Under the pieces are notes generated by a model. It was not told the origin of the DNA and did no database searches. It saw nothing but the letters and a program-made list of their open reading frames with translations. A program made the translations under genes and the position numbers. Shown here piece by piece: positions 53,000 through 61,358 of a stretch of 64,000 bases of DNA. How positions within the stretch are numbered: the first letter of the stretch is position 1; each line of letters starts with the position of its first letter. The stretch is from BS750m-G69 sp964441235 (GTDB taxonomy: Bacteria > Fidelibacterota > UBA2242), in contig CAYTUQ010000006.1 in the NCBI GenBank assembly GCA_964441235.1, positions 61,037 to 125,036 of the forward strand. Direction: 5' to 3'.

Positions 53000-53728
53000 A
53001 TGAAAGCAAAAGAACCCGCATATTATAAACTGCCTATCACGGATTGGCCTGAAAGCGAGAGACCTCGTGAAAAATTAATGAAGTGGGGACCTTTCAAACT
53101 CACCGATACAGAGCTTTTAGCGATTTTAATAAGGTCTGGCTCGGGTGATCATTCAGCCCTTGATGTTGCGAGGGAAGTTCTTACTAAATCAGGCGGATTA
53201 TCAAAATTGGTTAAAATGGACTACAATGATATTCTTGGACTTGGAGTAAGAGGTATAGGCAAGACCAAAGCAGTTACAATTGTTGCGGCAATGCAGCTTG
53301 TGAGAAGGTTGCAGTCGGAAGCAGCGAAATCACCTGATAAAATAATAAGGACCTCAGATGAGGCGGCTCAGATATATGGACCGAAACTTAGAGACCTTAA
53401 AAAAGAAATTTTCATGGTTATTTTGTTAGCGAGCAACAATAAAGTCATAGGTGATGCGGTTATTAGTGAAGGTGTACTTAATGCTTCCGTTGTTACTCCA
53501 CGAGAAGTTTTTCAATCTGCGCTGCTTGCCAATGCCGCTGCCGTCATTTTAGTACATAACCATCCCAGTGGGAATTTAGAACCCAGTAGAGAAGATATTC
53601 AACTGACTAAGCAAATGGTAGAGGCTGGTAAAGCAATGAGTATTCCCGTATTAGACCATATTATTATTGCAGGCGATGGACACACAAGTTTTGCGGATCG
53701 CGGGCTTGTTTATTTTAAATCTACATAG
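53000..53728 (+). CDS. radC: RadC family JAMM protein
   Basis: 242 residues. N-terminal helix-hairpin-helix-like region ('ILGLGVRGIGKTKAVTI') and the C-terminal MPN/JAMM domain with the zinc motif 'LVHNHPSGNLEPSREDIQLT' (about 186-205) plus 'VLDHIIIAGDGHTSFADRGL'. Its cellular role is unresolved despite the historical repair name. Confidence 0.95.
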   Translation: MKAKEPAYYKLPITDWPESERPREKLMKWGPFKLTDTELLAILIRSGSGDHSALDVAREVLTKSGGLSKLVKMDYNDILGLGVRGIGKTKAVTIVAAMQLVRRLQSEAAKSPDKIIRTSDEAAQIYGPKLRDLKKEIFMVILLASNNKVIGDAVISEGVLNASVVTPREVFQSALLANAAAVILVHNHPSGNLEPSREDIQLTKQMVEAGKAMSIPVLDHIIIAGDGHTSFADRGLVYFKST

Positions 53729-53829
53729 AATTAATTTTATTTTATTGCACAGATCTATACTTTTTGATTTATAAAACATAAATGATAAATTCGGATTGAT
53801 TATGAAATATTTTATTAAGGAGAGAAAAA

Positions 53830-55170
53830 ATGAGAGTGACTGATACGAAGACCTCGTTACAAGCCTATATAGATAATAACGCAGACAGTATATTGTTTCC
53901 GCTTTTAGCGGATTATCATTTACAGGATAATAAACCAGAAGAAGCTATCGAAGTCTGCCGTGCCGGGCTTGAGAAATACCCTAATTCAGCTCTTGGTCAT
54001 TATATTTGGGCATTAGCTGCTATTAAAATAAACAATATTGGAATGGGTGTGGAGCATTTAAAAACTGCAGTTCAGCTGGACAGGGGCTTCTTACAGGCAT
54101 ATTACAGATTGGTTGAAATTGGAAAAGGTACATTAAACTCAGAATCTCTAAAAAAGTGTTATGAAAGGATTTTTCAGCTAAATCCTTTTGATCCTCACAC
54201 AAAAGAGCAAGTAGAAACAATTATCAGTACAGCTCCATCTGTTGAAGTTAAGGAAGTTGAAAAGCCGGGCGAGCCGGAAGTTGAAGAATTTCAGCCTGAA
54301 ATTTTCACAGAGCCTGAAAAAGAGATAGAGGAAGAAATTGCTGAAGTAGAGGTGAAAGAAAAAGCTAAACCTACAAAGCCAATTGAAGAAGTTGAAGAGC
54401 TTGCAGAACCAGAGATTGAAGTAACTGCTCCTGAACAGTTGAGTGAGGAAGAAGCACATCTTGGACCTGTTGAGCCAGAGACTTTTGAAGAAGAGGAAAA
54501 ACCTGCTGGGGTTCCATCTGAAAAAAGTACGATTTCGGTAGAAGAAGATGTTTCTGTAGAGAAAGAAACTCCTCCGGAAGTAGAACCAGTTTCACCACAA
54601 GCAACTGCAAGTAAGTCAAAACTCGATGATATGTTTAGTAAACTCAAAAGCAAGCCTTTAGATGAGGTACAAAAAGAAACCTGGGATATTTCAGGATTTG
54701 ATGAGAATCAGGAAGTGGCTATTACAGAAGCTAAAGAATCACCTGTACCTTCAAAGGAGAAAGTAACGTTAGGAAAAGAGAAACCTGTAGAAAAGATAGT
54801 TACTAAAGAGAAAATAAAACCTTTTAAATCTATTGAAGATAAAGTTGCAGCACTAATCCAAAAACCTGTGGAGGAGCCCCCTGAGAAGAAGAAAAAACCG
54901 GGCGTTGCTTCTACCAAGCGAAAAGTGCTAAAGAAAAAGAGTGCTGAAAAGACTATTAAAAAGGAAACAGTAGATAGTGAGGAAAGAGTTGAACTAAAAA
55001 TTCCTATTCCAACTCTTACACTTGTTGAAGTTTTAAAAAAACAAAAATTATATGATCAGGCATTGGACGTGCTCAATATCCTTGAAAAAAAATCTAAAAA
55101 TATTGAAAAGGTTAAGAAAGTCCGTAAAGAAATAGAGAAGCTTAAGACTGAAGAAGATAAAGTGAAATAA
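53830..55170 (+). CDS. TPR protein with long acidic low-complexity middle
   Basis: 446 residues. Residues 1-130 hold about three TPR units ('LLADYHLQDNKPEEAIEVCRAGLEKYPNSALGHY'). Residues 140-390 are a disordered, Glu/Pro/Val/Lys-rich tract that turns from acidic to strongly basic ('KKKKPGVASTKRKVLKKKS'). Residues 395-446 form a final helical TPR-like hairpin ('LVEVLKKQKLYDQALDVLNILEKK'). No signal peptide, so cytoplasmic. It may tether complexes. Followed at one-base overlap by the methyltransferase gene. Confidence 0.8.
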   Translation: MRVTDTKTSLQAYIDNNADSILFPLLADYHLQDNKPEEAIEVCRAGLEKYPNSALGHYIWALAAIKINNIGMGVEHLKTAVQLDRGFLQAYYRLVEIGKGTLNSESLKKCYERIFQLNPFDPHTKEQVETIISTAPSVEVKEVEKPGEPEVEEFQPEIFTEPEKEIEEEIAEVEVKEKAKPTKPIEEVEELAEPEIEVTAPEQLSEEEAHLGPVEPETFEEEEKPAGVPSEKSTISVEEDVSVEKETPPEVEPVSPQATASKSKLDDMFSKLKSKPLDEVQKETWDISGFDENQEVAITEAKESPVPSKEKVTLGKEKPVEKIVTKEKIKPFKSIEDKVAALIQKPVEEPPEKKKKPGVASTKRKVLKKKSAEKTIKKETVDSEERVELKIPIPTLTLVEVLKKQKLYDQALDVLNILEKKSKNIEKVKKVRKEIEKLKTEEDKVK

Positions 55171-56597
55171 TGATAACTAAAGAATATATTAGTAAGTTGA
55201 AGACACAAAATAATGGTATATTATCAAAATATTTAGGCACCCGGCAAGATAACAATGACATTTATTTTATTTTAAATAATCTTGGACGTCTAAATTCCGA
55301 TTTTGATGGTAATTGTTTTATTCCTTTATTGAAACATAAAAACGATAAGATTAGGCTTTTAGCAGTTAAAAATATTGGTAAATTGAATGATGATTCCTAT
55401 TTAGAGTTTGTTTCAGAAGTTGCATATAATGATCCTAATACTATGGTAAGGAGAGAAGCAACTTCTGCGATTGGCAGGATGAGGTCAAAAAGAGCAATAC
55501 CTTTTTTAATTGAAAAATTAGAGGATTCAGACCCAAAAGTTATTTTACAAGCAATTAGAGCTCTTCTTGTTTTCAAATATGATAAAAATGTGATAATACA
55601 CCTAAAGAAATTGAAGAGTCATTCCAATGAAATGATTCGATCTGTAGTTGAAAGAGAATTTGCAGAGCCTGAAGAAGTTTCTTCTATAAAACAGAAACAT
55701 ACTGAATCACATGATTTTATGAAAAACGTTGTTGTACAAGGTGATGTAAGGGAAGTTTTAAAATATGTCCCGGATGGATCGATTCATTTAACTTTTACTT
55801 CACCACCTTATTACAATGCCCGTGATTATTCAATTTACCCAAGTTATGTTGAATATTTAAAGTTTTTAAGGTATGTTTTTAAAGAAGTGCATAGAATTAC
55901 AAAAGAAGGTAGATTTTTTATACTAAATACTTCTCCAATTATTATCCCAAGAGTAAGTCGTCAACATGCAAGTAAAAGATATCCTATTCCATTTGATGTA
56001 CATCATTTTTTAATTGAAATGGGCTGGGAATTTATTGATGATATAGTTTGGGTAAAACCAGAGGCTAGTGTTAAAAATCGTAATGCTGGCTTTTTACAAC
56101 ATCGGAAACCATTAGGATATAAACCAAATCCAAGAACAGAATATCTTATGGTTTATCGTAAAAAAACGCATAAGCTTTTAGATTGGAACATTCACCAATA
56201 TGATTTTAAAATAATAAATCAAAGCAAGGTACTTGGTAATTATGAAACTTCAAATGTTTGGGAAATTGATCCAACATTTGATAAAGTTCATACAGCTGTA
56301 TTTCCAGTAGAAATATGTAAAAGAGTTATAAAGTTTTATTCATATATTGGTGATTTAGTTTTTGATCCCTTTGGTGGAAGCGGAACGTTTGCAAAAGTGG
56401 CATGGAATTTAGAAAGGTATTTTTTCTTAACAGAAATAGATAATAACTATGTGAAAAGAATAAAAGAGCGAATTGAGAACAATTCCATATTTTCAAAAAA
56501 GGCTCCACAATATTTAAAATTAAATGATTTTGCTCAGAAAGCGAGGGAAGAATCAAATGTCATTAAGCAATCAAGTAAAGAAAAGAATAATCCGTAA
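55170..56597 (+). CDS. HEAT-repeat DNA methyltransferase of CfrBI-type R-M system
   Basis: 475 residues. The first 150 or so are HEAT-type helical repeats ('IRLLAVKNIGKLNDDSY', 'VRREATSAIGRMRSKRAIPFLIEKLEDSDPK'). The rest is a beta-class DNA methyltransferase with motif IV 'TFTSPPYYNARDYS' (about 210) before motif I 'LVFDPFGGSGTFAKVAW' (about 398). TSPPY points to N4-cytosine methylation. The recognition domain lies between. It is followed by an overlapping nuclease gene, so it is the protecting half of a type II restriction-modification pair. The ATG overlaps the upstream TPR stop (AATAATG), perhaps by fortuitous integration. Confidence 0.88.
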   Translation: MITKEYISKLKTQNNGILSKYLGTRQDNNDIYFILNNLGRLNSDFDGNCFIPLLKHKNDKIRLLAVKNIGKLNDDSYLEFVSEVAYNDPNTMVRREATSAIGRMRSKRAIPFLIEKLEDSDPKVILQAIRALLVFKYDKNVIIHLKKLKSHSNEMIRSVVEREFAEPEEVSSIKQKHTESHDFMKNVVVQGDVREVLKYVPDGSIHLTFTSPPYYNARDYSIYPSYVEYLKFLRYVFKEVHRITKEGRFFILNTSPIIIPRVSRQHASKRYPIPFDVHHFLIEMGWEFIDDIVWVKPEASVKNRNAGFLQHRKPLGYKPNPRTEYLMVYRKKTHKLLDWNIHQYDFKIINQSKVLGNYETSNVWEIDPTFDKVHTAVFPVEICKRVIKFYSYIGDLVFDPFGGSGTFAKVAWNLERYFFLTEIDNNYVKRIKERIENNSIFSKKAPQYLKLNDFAQKAREESNVIKQSSKEKNNP

Positions 56598-57453
56598 TTT
56601 AATTAATGGACAAGATTATAGATCTGATGTTGTATTATTAATTGATGATATATTCTTAAATTATTGTATAGACTTTTTCAAAAGAGTCATTGAAGCTAAA
56701 ATAAAAAACGAGAATATAACATCAGACTGGTATAAAAAAGAATTCCTTAATCCTAATTTACCTAAACAAGATATTGCTATCAATTCCGGTCTTAATATGA
56801 AAACAATAACTAACAGTTATAATTCAGGAAGGAAAGAAATTGTAATTGAAGCATCTAAGAAAAATTATGAAAGACTTTATCAAACGATAAATAACCTAAT
56901 AGAAGCAGATGAAGATTTACAAGTTACTCTTACTATTAAATTTCGTGGAGTTAGTGTTGATTTAACAATTAACGAAAGTTTAATAGTAATCAACACACTT
57001 GCAGTTAAAAGAGCAGAGATAAGAGGTGGTTTATGGAGTACCGTTGGAAAACAAATTGAGAAACCACTGATGGTAACCTTGTGTAAGCTTTTCGATGTTC
57101 CGTTTGAGTCTTTTGACCAAAGTGATAATCCAAAATCTTTTAGAGAAGTAGATTTTTATATATTATCGTCCTATAATGAAAAATTACGCTGTGAAGTAAA
57201 ACTTATGGGAAAGGGTAATCCTGAAAGTGCAGATGCTATTTTTGCGAGAGAACCAAATATATTTATTGCTGATAAACTTTCGGATAAAAATAAAATTCAA
57301 GCAGATAATTTGGGTGTTGAATGGGTCCAATTAAGAGCTGATAAAGGCTATTTGAAATTTATAGAGGTTCTAAAGAAATTGAATGTCCCACACAAAGAAT
57401 TCTATGAAGATGTGGATGAGCGTTTAGACATGGTATTGGAAAAGATCTTATAA
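56557..57453 (+). CDS. CfrBI-family restriction endonuclease
   Basis: 298 residues from the ATG at 56557. An in-frame ATG at 56524 lies deeper in the methylase gene and has no ribosome site, whereas 'gaggga' precedes 56557. Likely PD-(D/E)xK site: Asp in 'FREVDFYILSS' (about 199) and 'RCEVKLMGKG' (about 212-214), with a basic lead-in 'RGGLWSTVGKQIEKPLM'. I recognise the CfrBI family from overall sequence and from the partner methylase. It cuts unmethylated double-stranded DNA. The gene overlaps the methylase by 41 bases, ensuring coordinated synthesis. Confidence 0.8.
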   Translation: MSLSNQVKKRIIRNLINGQDYRSDVVLLIDDIFLNYCIDFFKRVIEAKIKNENITSDWYKKEFLNPNLPKQDIAINSGLNMKTITNSYNSGRKEIVIEASKKNYERLYQTINNLIEADEDLQVTLTIKFRGVSVDLTINESLIVINTLAVKRAEIRGGLWSTVGKQIEKPLMVTLCKLFDVPFESFDQSDNPKSFREVDFYILSSYNEKLRCEVKLMGKGNPESADAIFAREPNIFIADKLSDKNKIQADNLGVEWVQLRADKGYLKFIEVLKKLNVPHKEFYEDVDERLDMVLEKIL

Positions 57454-57500
57454 TATTTTCGGCATGATGATTATAATTGTTTAAACTACTGTCTGGAAAT

Positions 57501-57923
57501 TTATATCTCAGATGGATTAATTAAAATTTCACTAGTGATTTCAGCTGTTTTTACGAGCATTGCTGTAACCGAACAGTATTTATTCTGAGATAGATCAACT
57601 GCTTTTTCTATGAGATTTTCTTTTAAATTTTCTCCCCAAAAAAAGAACTTCATATGAATTTTAGTATAAACCTTTGGATGTTCCGGACTTCGTTCACTTG
57701 TTATTTCGATTTTGAAGTCATCTGTGGGAGTATGCATTTTATGAAGTAAGGACTCTACATCCATTGCTGTACAACCGCCAAGTGCAATGAGAAGAAGTTC
57801 CATAGGTTTACAGCCTGCTTCACTTCCTCCGAATTCCTTTATAGTATCGAGCACTACCCAGTGATTTGAAGGACCCTTTCCAATAAATGTAGAGCCTTGA
57901 GCGCGTTGTACTGTAACTGGCAT
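57501..57923 (-). CDS. OsmC-family peroxide/thiol protein
   Basis: 140 residues. The two redox Cys are in 'LIALGGCTAMDVESLL' (about 50) and 'NKYCSVTAML' (about 118), the standard OsmC/YhfA spacing, with 'GPSNHWVVLDTIKEFGGSEAGCKPMELL' upstream. Such proteins reduce organic peroxides using lipoyl or thiol donors. It lies last in a minus-strand group with DUF1858, an ECF sigma and a disulfide reductase. Confidence 0.9.
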   Translation of the reverse strand: MPVTVQRAQGSTFIGKGPSNHWVVLDTIKEFGGSEAGCKPMELLLIALGGCTAMDVESLLHKMHTPTDDFKIEITSERSPEHPKVYTKIHMKFFFWGENLKENLIEKAVDLSQNKYCSVTAMLVKTAEITSEILINPSEI

Positions 57924-57939
57924 AATCTACCTCAAAAAA

Positions 57940-58137
57940 TTATCTTTTTATTAGTTTATTCAGCTGCTCTATAATATTATCTATATTGTTAATGCCCTTT
58001 TCTTTAATCTGGTCTTCAAGTGTACCCCAAACTGGTTCTCCGCAAGCAATACAAACAATTCCGAATTTCATAAGTGGTTTTACTAATTCAGGGTATTCAT
58101 TAACAATATCTTCAATTGGTGTTGTCTTTTCTATCAA
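57940..58137 (-). CDS. DUF1858 domain protein
   Basis: 65 residues from a TTG start seven bases after 'aagg'. 'TPIEDIVNEYPELVKPLMKFGIVCIACGEPVWGTLEDQ' is the small helical DUF1858 domain with the CxxC pair typical of proteins near hybrid-cluster or disulfide-related genes. The domain may bind metal or cysteine ligands. 16 bases upstream of osmC. Confidence 0.85.
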   Translation of the reverse strand: MIEKTTPIEDIVNEYPELVKPLMKFGIVCIACGEPVWGTLEDQIKEKGINNIDNIIEQLNKLIKR

Positions 58138-58168
58138 AATATTGCCTTATAGATAATTTTTAACTTCT

Positions 58169-58414
58169 TTAAAATGATTTATCTGGATTTTTTAGGTCAA
58201 GGAAAGTATAGAGTCTCTTTGAAACATTTTTGGGAAGAATGTCGCTCCTATCTGCTTTTTTATATATTTCAACGGTTTTTTTGATCTTATCAACAAATAT
58301 TTCACAGTAGTGACATTTCTTAAGATGTACTTGAAGCATCTTACATGGTTTAGAATCGAGGTCACTTCCCAGAAATTCACAAACTTCATGGAACATTTTT
58401 TTATTGTAACTCAT
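58169..58414 (-). CDS. Zinc-finger anti-sigma factor
   Basis: 81 residues without a membrane span. The ZAS motif is seen: an early Cys (FHEVCEFLG), Cys near 24, then 'HLKKCHYCEIF' giving H-x3-C-x2-C. Cytoplasmic ZAS proteins bind an ECF sigma and release it on thiol oxidation or zinc loss. It begins four bases inside the end of the sigma gene (ATGA overlap). Confidence 0.82.
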   Translation of the reverse strand: MSYNKKMFHEVCEFLGSDLDSKPCKMLQVHLKKCHYCEIFVDKIKKTVEIYKKADRSDILPKNVSKRLYTFLDLKNPDKSF

Positions 58415-59025
58415 ATTAAGTTTTCTTCTTTAACCATGTCTTCCAATTTGTTTTTTAAGAAATTTCTGGCACGCATTAATCTGATTTTTGTATTGGAAGG
58501 TGTAATCTGAAGGATTTTGCTTGTTTCCTCGGTGGACAATTCATGAAGGTCACGCAGAATAAAGACTGTTCGATATTTTTCAGGCAGTTGTTCAAGATCC
58601 TCATCCAATTTTTTTCTAAAACGCTTTGATGTTATGTTTTTGAATTCGAATTTAGGCCATTCATTTATATGTTCACTGTGTGTTTTTTCTATATCCGGGT
58701 CGTCAATTGAAACATGTTGGTACTTCATCTTTTTAGATTGAATTTTTCTTAAACCAATATTAATAGCAATCCGGTATAGCCATGTGTAAAATGATGATCT
58801 TCCCTGAAATTGGTTAATCTTTTTTAACATCGTTAGAAAAGTATCCTGGAGAATATCTTCAGCATCCTGTTCATTTCCCGTTAATCTTAGGCCAAAATGA
58901 TAAATTCTCTTGCTGTAAATAGAAACGAGCTGAGAAAGAGCCTCTTTATCTCCCTGTTTCACTTTGCTGACTAACTCTTGTTCTTTCTGATTATTATTTT
59001 CCAATGCCACATAATTTAGTAACAT
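58411..59025 (-). CDS. ECF RNA polymerase sigma factor
   Basis: 204 residues. Region 2: 'LVSIYSKRIYHFGLRLTGNEQDAEDILQDTFLTMLKKINQFQGRSSFYTWLYRIAIN'. Region 4: 'LEQLPEKYRTVFILRDLHELSTEETSKILQITPSNTKIRLMRAR'. A standard group IV sigma. Its cognate anti-sigma overlaps its 3' end. Likely regulon: thiol/peroxide stress, judging by the flanking OsmC and PDO genes. Confidence 0.95.
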   Translation of the reverse strand: MLLNYVALENNNQKEQELVSKVKQGDKEALSQLVSIYSKRIYHFGLRLTGNEQDAEDILQDTFLTMLKKINQFQGRSSFYTWLYRIAINIGLRKIQSKKMKYQHVSIDDPDIEKTHSEHINEWPKFEFKNITSKRFRKKLDEDLEQLPEKYRTVFILRDLHELSTEETSKILQITPSNTKIRLMRARNFLKNKLEDMVKEENLI

Positions 59026-59082
59026 TATTGCAAAGATTCATAAGGGAATTTATTTCAAATTGTAAAAAAACTTAATCTATTT

Positions 59083-59727
59083 CTATTTTAAACTTTCTTT
59101 TATCTTTTCTATGAACATTTCTTCAGGAACAGCACCTACCAGAGACCAGTTTTCATTTATTACCGACTTTGGAACACCTCTTACAGAATATTTCTGGCCA
59201 AGGTATGGGAATTCTATTGCTTCAACCATATCTGCTGTAATATATTTGTTTGCTAATGCAAGGCGATGAGCTGTTCTTACGGCAGTAGGGCAATATGGGC
59301 ATGTTGGAGTTATAAAGACCTGAATATGTACAGGTTTATCAATAGCCTCTAATTCTCTTAAAGTGTTATCAGAAAATCCATGTTTTGCATTGGATATATC
59401 AATAATATCTTCAAGCAGCGAAGAAAATTCATACCCGGATGGAATTCCATAAAGTTTTATACCCGGGTCTGTTCCATCTTCTTTTAATAAGACTACGGCA
59501 GGAATTTTGTCAACCCCATATTTTTCAGCAATTTTCTTATCAATCTGGAAATTGTAAATTTCGAGAGAGAGTTTGTCCGAAAGTTCGGCAAATTCCTCAA
59601 GTAGCTGATGTGTTTCTTTGCAGAATTGACATTCCAACTGCTGAGTAAAAAAGACTACTTTCACTTTATTTGACATCTCAGATAGTTTTTCGCGTACAAA
59701 TTTTTTATCATCATCTTTTAAAAACAT
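59083..59727 (-). CDS. Two-domain glutaredoxin-like protein disulfide oxidoreductase
   Basis: 214 residues with tandem thioredoxin folds, each with an active CxxC: CQFC at about 33-36 and CPYC at about 141-144. 'VDKIPAVVLL' and 'VRGVPKSVIN' supply the cis-Pro of each fold. This is the PDO architecture known from thermophiles and many anaerobes, acting on cytoplasmic disulfides. Ribosome site 'agaaggag' before the ATG. 57 bases upstream of the sigma gene. Confidence 0.92.
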   Translation of the reverse strand: MFLKDDDKKFVREKLSEMSNKVKVVFFTQQLECQFCKETHQLLEEFAELSDKLSLEIYNFQIDKKIAEKYGVDKIPAVVLLKEDGTDPGIKLYGIPSGYEFSSLLEDIIDISNAKHGFSDNTLRELEAIDKPVHIQVFITPTCPYCPTAVRTAHRLALANKYITADMVEAIEFPYLGQKYSVRGVPKSVINENWSLVGAVPEEMFIEKIKESLK

Positions 59728-60162
59728 TTTTTCTCCTTCTTTCTATTATTTTGCAATGAGTAAACCAGTTTTTCAATCTTTTTAGATGAAGGAAATGTTA
59801 ATTGGTTACATGCTATTATAACCAGGGTAGTCATTGTGGATTATATATTAAGGAAAGCATTGACTGTGATGAGTTAATGGATCACGCGACGCAAGTAATG
59901 TGGGATTCTTTCAGGGAAAGCGTTTAGTGATATTAGCAATAGGTTGTCTGAATCCTAATAATTGATTGCTAATTAGTAAGATACTATTCATATTTCAAAG
60001 AGAATTAGAAAGCAACTGGCCATGCTGATAGCAAGTCCGGCGATGTTAATAAAAGAATAAGTCTTGTGACGAATTAGGTTTCTAACGGCTATTTTCAAAT
60101 AGTTTTTAAACACAGGGCCTCCAATTATCAATGGTTAATGACCAATTACCAATGATCAGCAA
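59728..60162. other. Intergenic region holding a permease stub
   Basis: Besides the stub at 59988-60113 it contains AT-rich direct repeats of the ATTGATNNNNAATTA kind (59960, 60121-60168). No other gene seen. Confidence 0.55.
59988..60113 (-). pseudogene. MacB-type permease, amino-terminal stub
   Basis: The GTG at 60113 follows a proper GGAGG ribosome site. The 41 codons read FKNYLKIAVRNLIRHKTYSF and then INIAGLAISMASCFLI, the standard first helix of MacB-like permeases, before a TGA at 59990-59988. The remaining 750 or so residues are missing. It is the mirror image of the fragment at 25772, which keeps only the carboxy end. Confidence 0.8.
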
Positions 60163-60522
60163 TTATTTTTTGATTCTTGTAGTCTTTAGAATTGAAAAGA
60201 GAATTTTTGCAATTTCATCTGCTTCAGAATGAATGCTTTCGAATGTTCTCTCATCAATGAATTCTGTATCCTTAAGCAATGAAAGCCAGTATTTGGTTTC
60301 GAGACATTCCTTGTAAGCAATAGAGATTTTATTTGAGAAGTCTGCTTTTGAAATCGCCCCATTTGCTTCAGCGGTATTGGCTCCGATAGAAGTTCCGCTT
60401 CTGATAAGTTGTTTTGACAGGATGAATTCCTTTTTCTCTTTGGTAAGAAAATGATAAGCGTTAACAATTCTTATAGCAAATTGATAAGCCTTATCGTGCA
60501 AGATATTTTCCTTCTTTCTCAT
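60163..60522 (-). CDS. Four-helix-bundle protein (23S rRNA IVS type)
   Basis: 119 residues. 'ILHDKAYQFAIRIVNAYHFL', 'LSKQLIRSGTSIGANTAEANGA', 'FSNKISIAYKECLETKYWLSLL' and 'EADEIAKILFSILKTTR' are the four helices of the family first found in intervening sequences of 23S rRNA genes. It binds nucleic acid or forms pentamers. Function unknown. It sits inside the ABC cluster, flanked on both sides by 'ATTGATCATTG'-type repeats, which suggests it travels. Confidence 0.9.
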   Translation of the reverse strand: MRKKENILHDKAYQFAIRIVNAYHFLTKEKKEFILSKQLIRSGTSIGANTAEANGAISKADFSNKISIAYKECLETKYWLSLLKDTEFIDERTFESIHSEADEIAKILFSILKTTRIKK

Positions 60523-60585
60523 AGAGACCTCTCCGAGGCACTTCTCCTCTATTGTTCATTGATTATTGTACATTGATCATTGAAA

Positions 60586-61275
60586 TCACACATGGAACTT
60601 CCCCTTCATGTTCTCGGTGATGATATGCCCGTCGAATAGATGCACGATCCTATTCCCGTATTCGGCGTAAGCAGGCGAATGGGTGACCATGATGATGGTT
60701 GTGCCGTTTTCATTTAACTTGGACAGCAGCTCCATGACCTCTTCCCCGTGCGTCGAATCCAGGTTCCCGGTAGGTTCGTCCGCGAGAATCAGTTTCGGGT
60801 TTCCCACAAGCGCCCGAGCCACGGCTACGCGCTGCTGCTGGCCACCGGACAATTGCTGGGGAAAGTGTTTTTTTCTTGGTATCATCTGCATCTTTTCCAT
60901 GACTTCGGTCACACGCTTCTTCCGGTCGGATGCCGACACCTTCTGGTACAAAAGCGGAAGCTCGATATTTTCATAAACGGTTAATTCGTCAATGAGGTTA
61001 AAGCTCTGGAAAACGAAACCGATATTTTCTTTCCTCAAATTGGCTCTCTGTCTTTCTGAAAACCGGGATACCTCCTGATCGAAAAAATAGTACTCACCAT
61101 CTGATGGGTTGTCCAGCATGCCAAGTAAGTTTAGCAAAGTGGACTTTCCACAGCCTGATGGTCCCATAATGGCCACAAATTCACCTTCTTTCACTTCAAA
61201 ATTCACCTTGTTCAGGGCTGTGGTCTCTACTTCTTCAGTAGTGTAAATTTTTTTCAAGTTTTTGGTCTTAATCAT
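60586..61275 (-). CDS. ABC transporter ATPase (MacB/LolD type)
   Basis: 229 residues. Walker A 'MGPSGCGKSTLLNLLG' (about 37-52), Q-loop 'FVFQSFNLIDELT', signature 'QQLSGGQQQRVAVARAL' (about 140-156), Walker B 'LILADEPTGNLDS' and H-loop 'IIMVTHSPAYAEYG'. It energises the neighbouring FtsX-type permeases, which act as mechanotransmitters and not as classic channels. GC and codon use are somewhat richer than the flanks. Confidence 0.95.
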   Translation of the reverse strand: MIKTKNLKKIYTTEEVETTALNKVNFEVKEGEFVAIMGPSGCGKSTLLNLLGMLDNPSDGEYYFFDQEVSRFSERQRANLRKENIGFVFQSFNLIDELTVYENIELPLLYQKVSASDRKKRVTEVMEKMQMIPRKKHFPQQLSGGQQQRVAVARALVGNPKLILADEPTGNLDSTHGEEVMELLSKLNENGTTIIMVTHSPAYAEYGNRIVHLFDGHIITENMKGKFHV

Positions 61276-61358
61276 TGTTTTTCTCCTTTTTCAGTTATGA
61301 TAGTTTTTTATCTTTTGTTTTATTCATTAATAATTGTTCATTGATCATTGTTAATTGA

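Noticed and set aside
54291..54653. Ser-rich minus-strand frame opposite the acidic tract
   Set aside because: Arises from the Glu/Pro-rich codons of the TPR protein read backwards.
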